Shown one piece after another: positions 14,416 through 22,282 of a stretch of 31,028 nt of DNA; positions within the stretch are counted from its first letter, which is position 1, and every line of letters begins with the position of its first letter. The notes under the pieces were generated by a model that ran no database searches, was not told the origin of the DNA, and saw only the letters and a list, made by a program, of their open reading frames with translations. A program made the translations under genes and the position numbers. Source of the stretch: a virus; IMG/VR virus record IMGVR_UViG_3300034105_000298, positions 1-31,028 of that record, one strand, 5' to 3'.

Positions 14416-15106
14416 TATATACCAATCTTTTTAAGCAATTCTTGTTTTTCTTCGGTAGTTGGTAGTTTCTTTGGTTTTTTTTGCAAGATTCTATAAGTAT
14501 CTGTCCATAAAGGAAAAATATCTTTAGGTTTCTTTTGATGCCTTTTTTCAACTTGTGTGTTAAGAATGTAACTCATTAATGCTCTTGTTTGCTCCCATTC
14601 GTTAGCATCCTTTTTAGCACAATAAATTACATTCCTAATATAATTCACAAAAGTCATTTCCCAAAATTCATCAGGTTTTAAACCTAAATCAATTATTGCA
14701 TTATCGAGAAAATCATCCCAAGTTATTTTTTTTTTTCGCTATCGGTATTATTATCTGATTTATGATTCATAGCTTTTAAAGCGTCATTCATTTGTTCAGT
14801 TAAATTTACTACACAACTCATAAATTCTCTAATAACAACTAATTGGTCAATATAACTAATTGAATCCATTGATTGTTTTATTTCATCAATAGTAAAATCA
14901 ATTACTTTTTTATTAACCCTGTATGAACCAAAAAGACCACAATAAATAATATCAGCAACCATATCAAGTTGAAGATAGTCTTCATTTAATTCTTTAATAG
15001 CTCCAGCGTTTGTGCCAGTTAATTTGTTATATTTTTCAAAAGCGTAATTTCCAAAACGCAATTCTTTCACTTCACCATTTAAAGTGATTTCTGTAATACC
15101 TACCAT
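14415..15106 (-). CDS. Tail assembly chaperone GT, made by -1 frameshift
   Basis: After residue 127 of the G protein, a -1 slip on the A-run (14726-14736) reads ATA ACT TGG and enters an open frame that runs 103 residues to 14415, total about 230. The junction gives ITWDDFLDNAIIDLGLKPDEFW and continues without a stop into the frame at 14657-14415 (MTFVNYIRNVIYCAKK). The LGLKPDEFWEMT segment resembles the T portion of lambda-like GT proteins (LGLSPxEFWxLTPxE). Immediate position before the tape measure is the universal place for this frameshift. The ATG at 14657 is probably not a real start, since its frame is open further upstream. Confidence 0.85.
14723..15106 (-). CDS. Tail assembly chaperone G (unshifted product)
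   Basis: 127 residues: ITLNGEVKELRFGNYAFEKYNKLTG, then a helical domain (ADIIYCGLFGSYRVNKK, IDEIKQSMDSISYIDQL). The opening, a beta hairpin followed by G-N-x-A-F-x-x-y, is typical of siphovirus tail chaperones that coat the tape measure during tail polymerisation. It ends in EKKK followed by the stop at 14723, directly on the slippery run. Most ribosomes should stop here; a fraction shift to GT. Confidence 0.85.
   Translation of the reverse strand: MVGITEITLNGEVKELRFGNYAFEKYNKLTGTNAGAIKELNEDYLQLDMVADIIYCGLFGSYRVNKKVIDFTIDEIKQSMDSISYIDQLVVIREFMSCVVNLTEQMNDALKAMNHKSDNNTDSEKKK
14726..14736 (-). promoter_or_regulatory. Slippery site, 11 consecutive A, for programmed -1 frameshift
   Basis: The minus strand has eleven A followed by TAAC. 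In the zero frame this is AAA AAA AAA then the stop TAA; shifted by -1 it becomes AAA ATA ACT and stays open for 103 codons. A AAA AAA heptamers are efficient -1 sites in bacteria. No obvious Shine-Dalgarno stimulator upstream was seen; a downstream hairpin was not checked by folding. Confidence 0.8.
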
Positions 15107-15125
15107 AGTTTTTAGTTTAGTTAAT

Positions 15126-15536
15126 TTATGCGAAAGTTAAAGCACCTGTTCCTGTTATTTCAATAGTGTAAGTAGCCACATCTTCCATTGGTCCGCTTAC
15201 TTCAAAAGAAGAAATATAACCACTTTGTGTAAATGTACTAATAGTATTTGTGAACTTAACAGACAATAATGTTCTGTTATTGTAAGCTGCAAAGATTTCA
15301 GTTAGATCATACTTAGGAGTAACAGACGCATCTGTAAAATCAGCTAATCCTTCTCCTGAGTAAGTTACATCTCTAAGACCTGGCATTACTGATTTCCATC
15401 CACCACTTTCTTTAGAAGTAGTATCAAATAAATCTGCATTTGCAGACATTGTACAGTTTGTTAATTGTACTAAAGTTTGTTCTGATCCAGCAGTACCTAT
15501 CTTAAGTAATTGAGCTGTTCCGTTGTAAATTGCCAT
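15126..15536 (-). CDS. Major tail (tube) protein, copy 2
   Basis: 136 residues, beta-rich, of the TP901-1-type tail tube family: an N-terminal strand pair (NGTAQLLKIG), SGGWKSVMPGLRDVTYSGEGLADF in the middle, FAAYNN, and a C-terminal GPMEDVATYTIEITGTG. Subunits stack in rings to form the tail tube around the tape measure. It is a clear paralogue of the adjacent gene at 15558-15962, sharing PGLRD, FAAY and PMEDV-TYT at the same positions. Confidence 0.88.
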   Translation of the reverse strand: MAIYNGTAQLLKIGTAGSEQTLVQLTNCTMSANADLFDTTSKESGGWKSVMPGLRDVTYSGEGLADFTDASVTPKYDLTEIFAAYNNRTLLSVKFTNTISTFTQSGYISSFEVSGPMEDVATYTIEITGTGALTFA

Positions 15537-15557
15537 ATTATTTTATTTTAAAGTTAA

Positions 15558-15962
15558 TTAATCTGTTATTTCAAATGTTCCTGTAAATGATACGGTGTAA
15601 GTAACTACATCTTCCATTGGAGCGTTTATTTCTATATTTTCAACATAAGCCAATCCAATATAATAACCAGTTGGTATTACAGAATTTACTATCGCTATAT
15701 TGATAGGAGTTTTTGCATCGTAAGCAGCAAATAAAGTAGTAATTCCTGTATCAGCTACACCTTCGTCAAAATTAACTAAAGCATCTGCAGTAAATGCAAA
15801 ATCCCTTAGACCAGGAAGTGAAACAGAAAAACCGCCATCTTGCTTGCAAGTAGCGTCAATCATTGCGTCATTCATTGTTATAGTTACGCTTGTTTGACAC
15901 ATCAACGGAAAATTCGTATCTGCATCGTATAATAATATGTCTGAACCGTTTAATGCACTCAT
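15558..15962 (-). CDS. Major tail (tube) protein, copy 1
   Basis: 134 residues, same fold family as its downstream neighbour: NGSDILLYD, SVTITMNDAMIDATCKQDGGF, SLPGLRDFAFTADALVNF, FAAYDAK and APMEDVVTYTVSFTGT. Both copies are full length and have intact motifs, so neither looks like a decaying duplicate. One may form the tube and the other a tube initiator, terminator or minor ring. The start overlaps the upstream gene's stop by four bases (15959-15962). Confidence 0.85.
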   Translation of the reverse strand: MSALNGSDILLYDADTNFPLMCQTSVTITMNDAMIDATCKQDGGFSVSLPGLRDFAFTADALVNFDEGVADTGITTLFAAYDAKTPINIAIVNSVIPTGYYIGLAYVENIEINAPMEDVVTYTVSFTGTFEITD

Positions 15963-16405
15963 ATTCCTTGTTGTATTTTAAATGTAAACCTAATTAATCT
16001 TCTCACTAAAACGCCTGTATCAATCAGTTGCTCAAGTGTATTTGTACTTTCTAACAGTGTTCTAATCATATACCAATCAGGCATTAAATCTAAATAACCG
16101 TCTTGTCTTGTCCTTACAAGCTCCATTACTTCGTTTGATATACGATCCGATAGTAATTTACCACCAAAACTATTATCAAACCTTGTACCTACCTCTATTA
16201 AAACGCTAACTTCTTGACCATAACTTTGTTTACTACCCTCTAATAATTCCGTAGAAGTAAAAGTAGATAATAAAATATAAGGTTCGGTAGCCGCTGCTAA
16301 AACCGATGCTGAATCAAATACAGGTACTTCTTGTAGGTCTATAACGATTGCACCGCTTAACCTTTCGTAAAGTTTCCTTCTTATAAGTTCTCCGACATCC
16401 TTCAT
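15959..16405 (-). CDS. Tail completion/terminator protein, DUF3168-like
   Basis: 148 residues: MKDVGELIRRKLYERLSGAI, then PYILLSTFTSTELLEGSKQSYGQEVSVLIEV and RLIRFTFKIQ at the end. Size, position between the gp10-like and tail-tube genes, and the helix-then-beta pattern fit the DUF3168/lambda gpU-type tail terminator that caps the tail and joins it to the head. A TAAATTTG box (16410-16417) lies five bases upstream of the ATG. Confidence 0.7.
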   Translation of the reverse strand: MKDVGELIRRKLYERLSGAIVIDLQEVPVFDSASVLAAATEPYILLSTFTSTELLEGSKQSYGQEVSVLIEVGTRFDNSFGGKLLSDRISNEVMELVRTRQDGYLDLMPDWYMIRTLLESTNTLEQLIDTGVLVRRLIRFTFKIQQGI

Positions 16406-16421
16406 TGCACAAATTTACGAT

Positions 16422-16841
16422 TTATTTACTAATATTTTTAGCTATTTGCTTCATATCTTTTAAAAAGATTTTACTATACTTTATATAAGCTGGAATTAAA
16501 TACGGATGTGGCATAGTTCTGCCTTTACCATTTACATAAAATTCCATTGCGAATTTTGAAAATCCTGCTGGAATTACTGCATTCTCACCTGTACCAAATT
16601 CCACATAAGGAGCATAAGGAGCAGGACTTCCGCCAAAAGCAACTATTCCTAAATAAGGGTTTTGTGTATTAACATTACCTGAACCCCTTAGGTCTCCAAA
16701 TTTAACAGGTACGGCACTTAAAGCCTCTGCAAATATTTGGTCTGCATTCCGCCTAACAGAAGATTTAACTTGTAGATCAGCTTGTTTAGATAATCTTTGG
16801 AACCTTGCAGTAACTGATTTAACACCTTTAATATTAGCCAT
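16422..16841 (-). CDS. HK97 gp10-like head-tail/tail component
   Basis: 139 residues. The family pattern is visible: an N-terminal helix (VTARFQRLSKQADLQVKSSVRRNADQIFAEA), AVPVKFGDLRGS, APYAPYVEFGTGEN and the C-terminal PHPYLIPAY. HK97-gp10 proteins sit at the neck during joining of head and tail. It starts at the shared base 16841 with the head closure gene. Confidence 0.88.
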   Translation of the reverse strand: MANIKGVKSVTARFQRLSKQADLQVKSSVRRNADQIFAEALSAVPVKFGDLRGSGNVNTQNPYLGIVAFGGSPAPYAPYVEFGTGENAVIPAGFSKFAMEFYVNGKGRTMPHPYLIPAYIKYSKIFLKDMKQIAKNISK

Positions 16842-17242
16842 TATACTACAATAAACTTGTTATCTTCAGTCATTAAGTTTTCGTAGAACTCGGTAATTAA
16901 GAAGAAAGTAGGGTCAATTAATCTTCCCAAAGTAGTCATTATAACTATTTCCTTTTTTCTTTCATCCGTTACCTGGAATGCTTTAATAATGTACTCGCCA
17001 CTATTATAAACAATCTTATTGATTTGTGATAAATTAGGATAATCATCATAACGAATCGTAAACTCGTAGATATTGTCTAAAGATATTTTACCATCTTCTA
17101 AATTTCTAAAGCCTTGTTTTGCTCTAATCTTTGCCCAAACTACCTTTTGGTCTACAAATGTACCAAAGTAACCACCTGTACCATCTGAACCAGTCTGTAA
17201 AGTTTGAATTGCGATTTGATTTCTTAAAACTCCTGCCTTCAT
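16841..17242 (-). CDS. Head closure (head-tail joining) protein
   Basis: 133 residues. MKAGVLRNQIAIQTLQTGSDGTGGYFGTFVDQKVVWAKIRAKQG is the typical opening of the SPP1 gp16/HK97 gp7-type head closure family: GxLxxxIxIQ, a Gly-rich loop and WAxI. FTIRYDD and YIIKAFQVTDERKKEIVI follow as the conserved beta strands. It seals the connector after packaging. It shares single bases with both neighbours (17242, 16841). Confidence 0.85.
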   Translation of the reverse strand: MKAGVLRNQIAIQTLQTGSDGTGGYFGTFVDQKVVWAKIRAKQGFRNLEDGKISLDNIYEFTIRYDDYPNLSQINKIVYNSGEYIIKAFQVTDERKKEIVIMTTLGRLIDPTFFLITEFYENLMTEDNKFIVV

Positions 17243-17772
17243 TAGATACCAAATAAAGTGTTTCTACAATATGGTTGCGCTTGTCTTTTAGCATCCGAAC
17301 TTAACTCGTACGCTTGGTCGTAAATAGAGTAATTTTCCCTATTCTCGTAATCAGTAGACACTTGTTTTAAAATGGCTAATTTTAAGCCTTTAGGACAGAC
17401 TGCAAAGCCTGCTTCGTACTCTATTGTCAAACCAACGGTAGAATAAGCCTCAAGCATCTTATATTGCAATCCACGAGCAGTATATTCTAAAGCTACATCT
17501 TCATCATTCACAACCGAGTCTATAAAAGTTACTGGACCATAAGGTATCTCCTGTGGAATGTGAAAGTAAAACCAATACGCCCTTAAAGTTTTTTCTCCTA
17601 AAGATAGTCCTGTAAACTTCTCTATTCGCTCCCTTGCTGAAGTTATTAGTTCTTCTATTAAGTCGTTCTCCGATTCCGAAGAAATACGCATATAGTCTTT
17701 AGCCTCTTGCAAGGTAACTGGCTCTACTGCAAGGTCTGTAACCACCTCAATTTGAAATTCTGAGTTAATCAT
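17242..17772 (-). CDS. Head-tail connector protein, gp6/Phage_connect_1-like
   Basis: 176 residues. VEPVTLQEAKDYMRISSESENDLIEELITSARERIEKFTG is the hallmark N-terminal helix set of connector adaptors, followed by a beta domain (YGPVTFIDSVV, LTIEYEAGF) and C-terminal helix (LKLAILKQVSTDYENRE). It forms the ring attached beneath the portal. Its start overlaps the 52-residue gene's end by eight bases. Confidence 0.88.
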   Translation of the reverse strand: MINSEFQIEVVTDLAVEPVTLQEAKDYMRISSESENDLIEELITSARERIEKFTGLSLGEKTLRAYWFYFHIPQEIPYGPVTFIDSVVNDEDVALEYTARGLQYKMLEAYSTVGLTIEYEAGFAVCPKGLKLAILKQVSTDYENRENYSIYDQAYELSSDAKRQAQPYCRNTLFGI

Positions 17773-17923
17773 TTTCTTTTATAGGTTCTTGAATGTCTAA
17801 AACTTTTTTAAGTTCTAATAAAGCATCAGCAACTAATTTTGCATCCCCTAAATTAAATACTCCTTTTTGTGTAGCAATATCAAGTCCTTGACCTAATATT
17901 CCAAATATTTGTTCGTTTGTCAT
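17765..17923 (-). CDS. Small protein, 52 aa, between fibre and connector genes
   Basis: Read by hand from the ATG at 17923: MTNEQIFGILGQGLDIATQK, then VFNLGDAKLVADALLELKKVL and IKEND before the stop at 17765. 52 residues, a two-helix pattern with no membrane segment. The frame exactly fills the gap between the flanking genes and overlaps the connector start by eight bases, strong signs of a real gene. Role unknown; it may be a minor structural or chaperone protein of the head module. Confidence 0.7.
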   Translation of the reverse strand: MTNEQIFGILGQGLDIATQKGVFNLGDAKLVADALLELKKVLDIQEPIKEND

Positions 17924-17941
17924 TTTGTAAAGTTAGTATTT

Positions 17942-18157
17942 TTACAAAGAATCCCAAGCAAATTGAGCAAGATTTCTAAAGTAAGTATCAACACCTAAAA
18001 CTTCATCAGCAGTAGGGTCGTTTACTTCTAAAACACATCTCCAATAGCTTGAAGCAATTACTACACCATCTTTAACAATATCCGTAGTTTTACGAATTGA
18101 AATTGTTCCGTTTTCGTTTACATTAAACTCGCTAATGTATGTTATTTCTTCTATCAT
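17942..18157 (-). CDS. Small protein downstream of fibre gene, 71 aa
   Basis: 71 residues: MIEEITYISEFNVNENGTISIRKTTDIVKDGVVIASSYWRCVLEVND, then a helical end. Small proteins with this plan (ITxISEFxVxENGxIxVRxxTxIxxDGxxIAxSYxR) recur next to fibre genes in tailed phages as uncharacterised proteins (recollection). They may act as fibre chaperones or attachments. It begins 16 bases after the fibre stop. Confidence 0.75.
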   Translation of the reverse strand: MIEEITYISEFNVNENGTISIRKTTDIVKDGVVIASSYWRCVLEVNDPTADEVLGVDTYFRNLAQFAWDSL

Positions 18158-18173
18158 TTTTTTATTTATTTAA

Positions 18174-20888
18174 TTATACAAAATATGTAACTGTTATTGC
18201 ATTAAATTCTGAAGCAGAACTAAAGTTTGCATTTGTTAATGCTGTTTGTACACCTAATATAGTAACAGTAGTAAGTTCCATATTTGTAGCACTATTACCT
18301 ACACTTCCTTGTAGTTCTCCAGTAGTTGTAAAATTCCTAAATCTAAAAGAAGCTGCACCAACAACACCACGATTTGCACCACCCGAAGTAAAAGGTAAAC
18401 CTTCAATCGTTGCATTCCCTACTGATGTACCTACATTTGTCATAGCTAAATAAATTGTACAAGTTACTTGTTTACCAATTTTAACATAATTACCTTGTCT
18501 ATCAAAATAAGTTATACCAACCGAAGCACCACCAAAAGCTATTGAAGGAGTAAAAGTTCCTTCTTCGTAGTCATCTAAATTATTAGCTGAAGCACTTGCT
18601 ACTTGTGTAGCTGGGAATTCAATACCACTTGCAGGAGCAGTTGCACTATTTAAAGATAAACCTTGTTGTAATCTTACTCCACCCGCATCAGTAATACGCA
18701 TTCTTTCAACTGTATCAGTATAGAATGTAGTAAATCCACCCCAACCTGCACTTCTACCATTTGAAATTCTAAATTCTCCTGTTGCAGGTAATTGTTTTAT
18801 TGAAGCATCTAAATTGCCTAATTGTCTAAATTCTATTCCTTGAAATACTACTGCATCAGTTGCTGCTAATGTTAATAAAGAAGTAGTATTTTCAACTTGT
18901 AAATTTCCACTTACCCTTGCAGTTCCATTTACATCTAACTTGTAGCCCGAATCTGTGGTTGTGCCGATTAAAACATTACCACCCGCAGATAATCTCATAA
19001 CCTCTCCCGCAGCATTATTAAATTTTAATGGGCCTTGACCACCATTTGCCCAAGAATAAGAAATTAAAGTTCCTAAACTTCCAGCAGTACCATCAGTTGC
19101 AATAGTAAATAAAGAATTTGATGTTCTTAAATCTAAAACTTTAGTTGTAGCAGTCGCATAATCTCCAAGAATTATATCTCCTCCCGTAGTTACCGAAGAA
19201 GAAAAAGTTGCTGCACCACCACTTGCTATTGTAAATCTTGTAGTACCACCTGTACCTATTGAAAAAGCACTTGTAGCGTTATAAATAATATTACTTCCAT
19301 CAGTATTTATTGAACCTATTGTAGAACCATAATATAAATATTGAGCAAAGGTTGTTCCTAAAACATTTGACCTTATAATTCCCGAAGAAAATAAAGTAGA
19401 ATAAGCATTAGTTCCTGTTGTATCGCCAACAACAAGATTTCCGCTTGTATCTAATTTCATAGCTTGGGTAAAATTAACAGTATCCCCAGCCGTTCCACTT
19501 GCAACAGTAAACCAATTATGTGAACCATTTATTTGACCATAAGCAGTAGCAGTTCCAGTTGCAATATATTTATTGTCAGTTCCGTTATAATAAAAGTTTG
19601 AACCTAAAAATGTACCATTTACACTTGTATTATTATATAAAGATGTTCCAATCCCAATTTGTAATGCTTTAAAACTTGTATCCCAAGCACTCGGTGTAAC
19701 TCCTAATCCTAATTGACCATATGCATCACTAACTAAATTTGAGTTTCCTAAAGCACTTGCTCCTGTAAACTTTGGTAAGTAATTAGTAGTTCCTGTGCCT
19801 GTGATAGGATTTGTTAATACTGATTGATATTGTGGAATGTTTAAAGTAGCACCTACTAAAGTAGCAGCACCCGAAGTTCCCGTTGTTGTTAAAGTTATTG
19901 CGTTTTGTTTAGCGTTCCAAGTAGCAGCACTTGCTATATAAGCATCAGCCAAATCGGTAGTTAAATTTAATTCAGATATTAAAGTAGTTCCACCCGTTAT
20001 ACTTGCAGCGTTACCACTACCCGAACTTTTTACAACTGTTAAAGCCTCTCCGGCACCACCTTTTGAAATAGATGCAGCTACACCGCTTCCACTTGCGTGG
20101 TTAATTACTAAATCAGAAGCAGTTAAAGAATGTGTGCCTAAATTAACATTAGTTGTAGCACCTGTGTAAGGTACATAAGCACTTAAAGCCGAACCATAAT
20201 TAGGAATGTTTAAAACACCACTAACATAAGTAGCTACACCACTCGTTCCTGTTGTAGTTAATGAAATAGCTGCTCTTGCTCTTGCATCAGTAAAATAAAG
20301 ATTTGTTCCTTCTGTTACTTGTGTTGTTGTATAGTCTCCCGAAGTAGCTACAATAGCACCTGTGCGACCAAATACCGAAGTAACTGCATCTGTATTATCA
20401 TCAGTCCAAGAAGCAGTAACACTACCGCCATCTTGTTGATTAAGAGTTAAAGTTTTTGTTGTTGTTCCTGTAACCGCAGCACTTGTGATTGAATCATTAA
20501 AAGCCGTATTCCAATTACTTGAATTATCAGTTAAATAAGAAATAGTACCTGCCGTAGACTTTACAATTCCTGTACCACTTAAAGGTGCTTGGAAATCAGC
20601 AGAAGATAAACCATCTAATAAATCAGCGTTTAAGTTAGTTACTTTAGTAGTCGAAGCAACCGAAAAAGGAGCAGTACCGGTAGCAACCGAAGATGCTAAT
20701 TGAGCAGTAAAAGTCTTAATACCTGCAATAGTTTGTGCGCCTGTTAAAAGAACACTATTTCCTTGTGTGTAACTTCGTAGAATTGCAGCCGTTACTTTTT
20801 TAGTAATTGCGTTATCCACAATAGGTAACACATCTGCATCTTGAACGGTTACTAATGGAGATAACTCCGATATTTTAACATTAGCCAT
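18174..20888 (-). CDS. Fibre-like protein, 904 aa, inside the head module
   Basis: 904 residues, Gly/Ser/Thr/Ala-rich and beta-repetitive. The N-terminus (ANVKISELSPLVTVQDADVLPIVDN) is a typical virion-attachment segment of Bacteroidota phage fibres. Fibre motifs follow: TEGTNLYFTDARARAA near 191-207, and two copies of LTTTGTSG-x-AT...LNIP at 210-229 and 333-352. The C-terminal region (from about 760; DDYEEGTFTPSIAFGG, GNYVKIGKQVTCTIY) is a widespread fibre end domain. Its place between the major capsid and connector genes suggests a head or neck fibre rather than a tail fibre. Function: probably adhesion. Confidence 0.8.
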   Translation of the reverse strand: MANVKISELSPLVTVQDADVLPIVDNAITKKVTAAILRSYTQGNSVLLTGAQTIAGIKTFTAQLASSVATGTAPFSVASTTKVTNLNADLLDGLSSADFQAPLSGTGIVKSTAGTISYLTDNSSNWNTAFNDSITSAAVTGTTTKTLTLNQQDGGSVTASWTDDNTDAVTSVFGRTGAIVATSGDYTTTQVTEGTNLYFTDARARAAISLTTTGTSGVATYVSGVLNIPNYGSALSAYVPYTGATTNVNLGTHSLTASDLVINHASGSGVAASISKGGAGEALTVVKSSGSGNAASITGGTTLISELNLTTDLADAYIASAATWNAKQNAITLTTTGTSGAATLVGATLNIPQYQSVLTNPITGTGTTNYLPKFTGASALGNSNLVSDAYGQLGLGVTPSAWDTSFKALQIGIGTSLYNNTSVNGTFLGSNFYYNGTDNKYIATGTATAYGQINGSHNWFTVASGTAGDTVNFTQAMKLDTSGNLVVGDTTGTNAYSTLFSSGIIRSNVLGTTFAQYLYYGSTIGSINTDGSNIIYNATSAFSIGTGGTTRFTIASGGAATFSSSVTTGGDIILGDYATATTKVLDLRTSNSLFTIATDGTAGSLGTLISYSWANGGQGPLKFNNAAGEVMRLSAGGNVLIGTTTDSGYKLDVNGTARVSGNLQVENTTSLLTLAATDAVVFQGIEFRQLGNLDASIKQLPATGEFRISNGRSAGWGGFTTFYTDTVERMRITDAGGVRLQQGLSLNSATAPASGIEFPATQVASASANNLDDYEEGTFTPSIAFGGASVGITYFDRQGNYVKIGKQVTCTIYLAMTNVGTSVGNATIEGLPFTSGGANRGVVGAASFRFRNFTTTGELQGSVGNSATNMELTTVTILGVQTALTNANFSSASEFNAITVTYFV

Positions 20889-20889
20889 A

Positions 20890-21063
20890 TTATTTCTTCT
20901 TTATTTTGCCCTTAAACTCTTTTGTAACGCCATCTTTGATTATTTCGGTAAAGTAGCCAACCTTTATAAATTCTTTCATCTTATCGCTTAAAACAAGGTC
21001 GTAGTAGTTATCTTTATTATACTTCCTACCGTTATGTGATATATTGACTGTGCATTTATACAT
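20890..21063 (-). CDS. Small protein upstream of fibre gene, 57 aa
   Basis: Read by hand from the ATG at 21063: MYKCTVNISHNGRKYNKDNY, then DLVLSDKMKEFIKVGYFTEI, ending in a basic tail (KGKIKKK) at 20890. 57 residues, a beta-beta-alpha pattern. It fills the gap after the capsid terminator and ends two bases before the fibre start. Such tiny proteins after the capsid gene in Bacteroidota phages are uncharacterised. A TATCTTTG box lies only five bases before the ATG, too close for a normal promoter of this gene, unless Met29 is the true start. Confidence 0.65.
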   Translation of the reverse strand: MYKCTVNISHNGRKYNKDNYYDLVLSDKMKEFIKVGYFTEIIKDGVTKEFKGKIKKK

Positions 21064-21093
21064 ACTACAAAGATACTAAGAATTTTAGCAATT

Positions 21094-21125
21094 AAAAAAG
21101 GGTAGATACAATTAAGCACCTACCC
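21094..21125 (-). terminator. Intrinsic terminator after major capsid gene
   Basis: On the minus strand GGGTAG (21125-21120) and CTACCC (21105-21100) form a 6-bp stem with a 14-base loop, followed at once by TTTTTT (21099-21094). It starts 22 bases after the capsid stop. It would set the 3' end of the protease-capsid message. Confidence 0.8.
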
Positions 21126-21147
21126 TCTCTTATTTTTTAAGAACTAA

Positions 21148-22278
21148 TTAAACATTCCCTAAATCAGCATAGATTGCTGCGGTAGGTAGCATGAGGTTAA
21201 TCGCTTCGTAGCACTCAATCCTAGCAGTTACCAAGTTTTGTACAAAGTTTGAACCATTCTCGTAAGAGAAAGTTACATTTAATCCTTCAACTTCAACTCT
21301 TTCGATATAGTCTCTATCAAAGATTAACACCTTATCATCAGTTACCCAAGCTGCCTCGAATACTGGAGTTCCAAAGATAGTTAAACCACCAACACCGTTA
21401 AGAACAACTGCACCAGCACCTGCATAATAACCTTTAGCAAAAGTAGCGATAATTAATCTTGCCATTTGAGCAGGAGAAACTAAAGCGTAAGATGCGTTAA
21501 AGTTAGCAGTCTTTTGGTTACCGATTAATTGAATGATTTCTTCAACATCATTTGTTAAACCACCAACACTTGTAGAACCTGTTGCAGCAGCACTAACTGT
21601 ACCAAAGAATGAAGCGTTTTCAGCCTTAAAGAAATCTCTTAACATCATACGAGTTAAAGTTTGCTCAATAAATGGTAATGACTTCATCATTTGCTTTGAG
21701 AAAGTTGCAAAACCAGCGATATAAGCATTAACTGTTTTTACTTCAGTCAAATCGTAATCAATTTGTCCTTTGTCTGCACCTTCAGTTTGTGCAGTGATAG
21801 CACCTTCTGAACCAGACTCTTTGTAAGTTACAAAAGTACCAGTCGCAGATTGTACAGTAGAAACTAAATCTCTAAAGTTTAATTTTTGAGCAGGTAAAAT
21901 TGCTTGATTAGGGTTGTAAGTAGCTACTGAATCACCTGTTAAGTTAGATGACAATAACATATTACCAACCGCTTTTAAATTCATAGTGAATGAACCACCT
22001 GAAGACTTTAATTCTTTTTCAGCGATTGCCATATTAGAATCTAAGTTCTCAGCGATTTGCTCACCGATTGATTTAGTAGATACTTTAGCTGCACTCTTAC
22101 GAGATACTTCTTCAGCTTGTCTATCTAATTCATCTTTTACTGCTTTGATTTCAGCTTTAACTGAATCAATGTTTTTCTCTACCATTGTAGATACTTCGTT
22201 TTTTACGCTTAATAAAGCGTTAGCATTTGCATCAAACTTTGCGTTGATGTCATTTGCTAAATTTTTAATTTCTTCCAT
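21148..22278 (-). CDS. HK97-fold major capsid protein
   Basis: 376 residues. Residues 1-110 form a charged coiled-coil delta-domain-like scaffold (NDINAKFDANANALLSVKNEV, KAVKDELDRQAEEVSRK), presumably removed by the prohead protease. The HK97 core follows: LNFRDLVSTVQSATGTFVTYKESGSEG (E-loop region), VNAYIAGFATFSKQMMKSLPFIEQTLTRMM (spine helix), ANFNASYALVSPAQMARLI and GGLTIFGTPVFEA. It forms the icosahedral head. It starts four bases after the protease stop and is followed by a strong terminator. Confidence 0.95.
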   Translation of the reverse strand: MEEIKNLANDINAKFDANANALLSVKNEVSTMVEKNIDSVKAEIKAVKDELDRQAEEVSRKSAAKVSTKSIGEQIAENLDSNMAIAEKELKSSGGSFTMNLKAVGNMLLSSNLTGDSVATYNPNQAILPAQKLNFRDLVSTVQSATGTFVTYKESGSEGAITAQTEGADKGQIDYDLTEVKTVNAYIAGFATFSKQMMKSLPFIEQTLTRMMLRDFFKAENASFFGTVSAAATGSTSVGGLTNDVEEIIQLIGNQKTANFNASYALVSPAQMARLIIATFAKGYYAGAGAVVLNGVGGLTIFGTPVFEAAWVTDDKVLIFDRDYIERVEVEGLNVTFSYENGSNFVQNLVTARIECYEAINLMLPTAAIYADLGNV

Positions 22279-22282
22279 CTTT

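Noticed and set aside
14415-14657. An independent 80-residue gene starting at the ATG at 14657
   Set aside because: Its frame stays open upstream to the A-run and joins the G gene by a -1 shift; the upstream 23 residues contain the conserved T-domain motif, so the ATG is internal to GT.
14726-14736. The A-run as a sequencing error splitting one gene
   Set aside because: Position, motif content on both sides and the universal presence of a frameshift at this place in siphoviruses explain it without error, though read-level data would be needed to confirm the exact A count.
18174-20888. Repetitive DNA that could suggest a CRISPR or satellite array
   Set aside because: The repeats are degenerate codons for Gly/Ser/Thr-rich fibre motifs in one open frame, without constant repeat-spacer structure.
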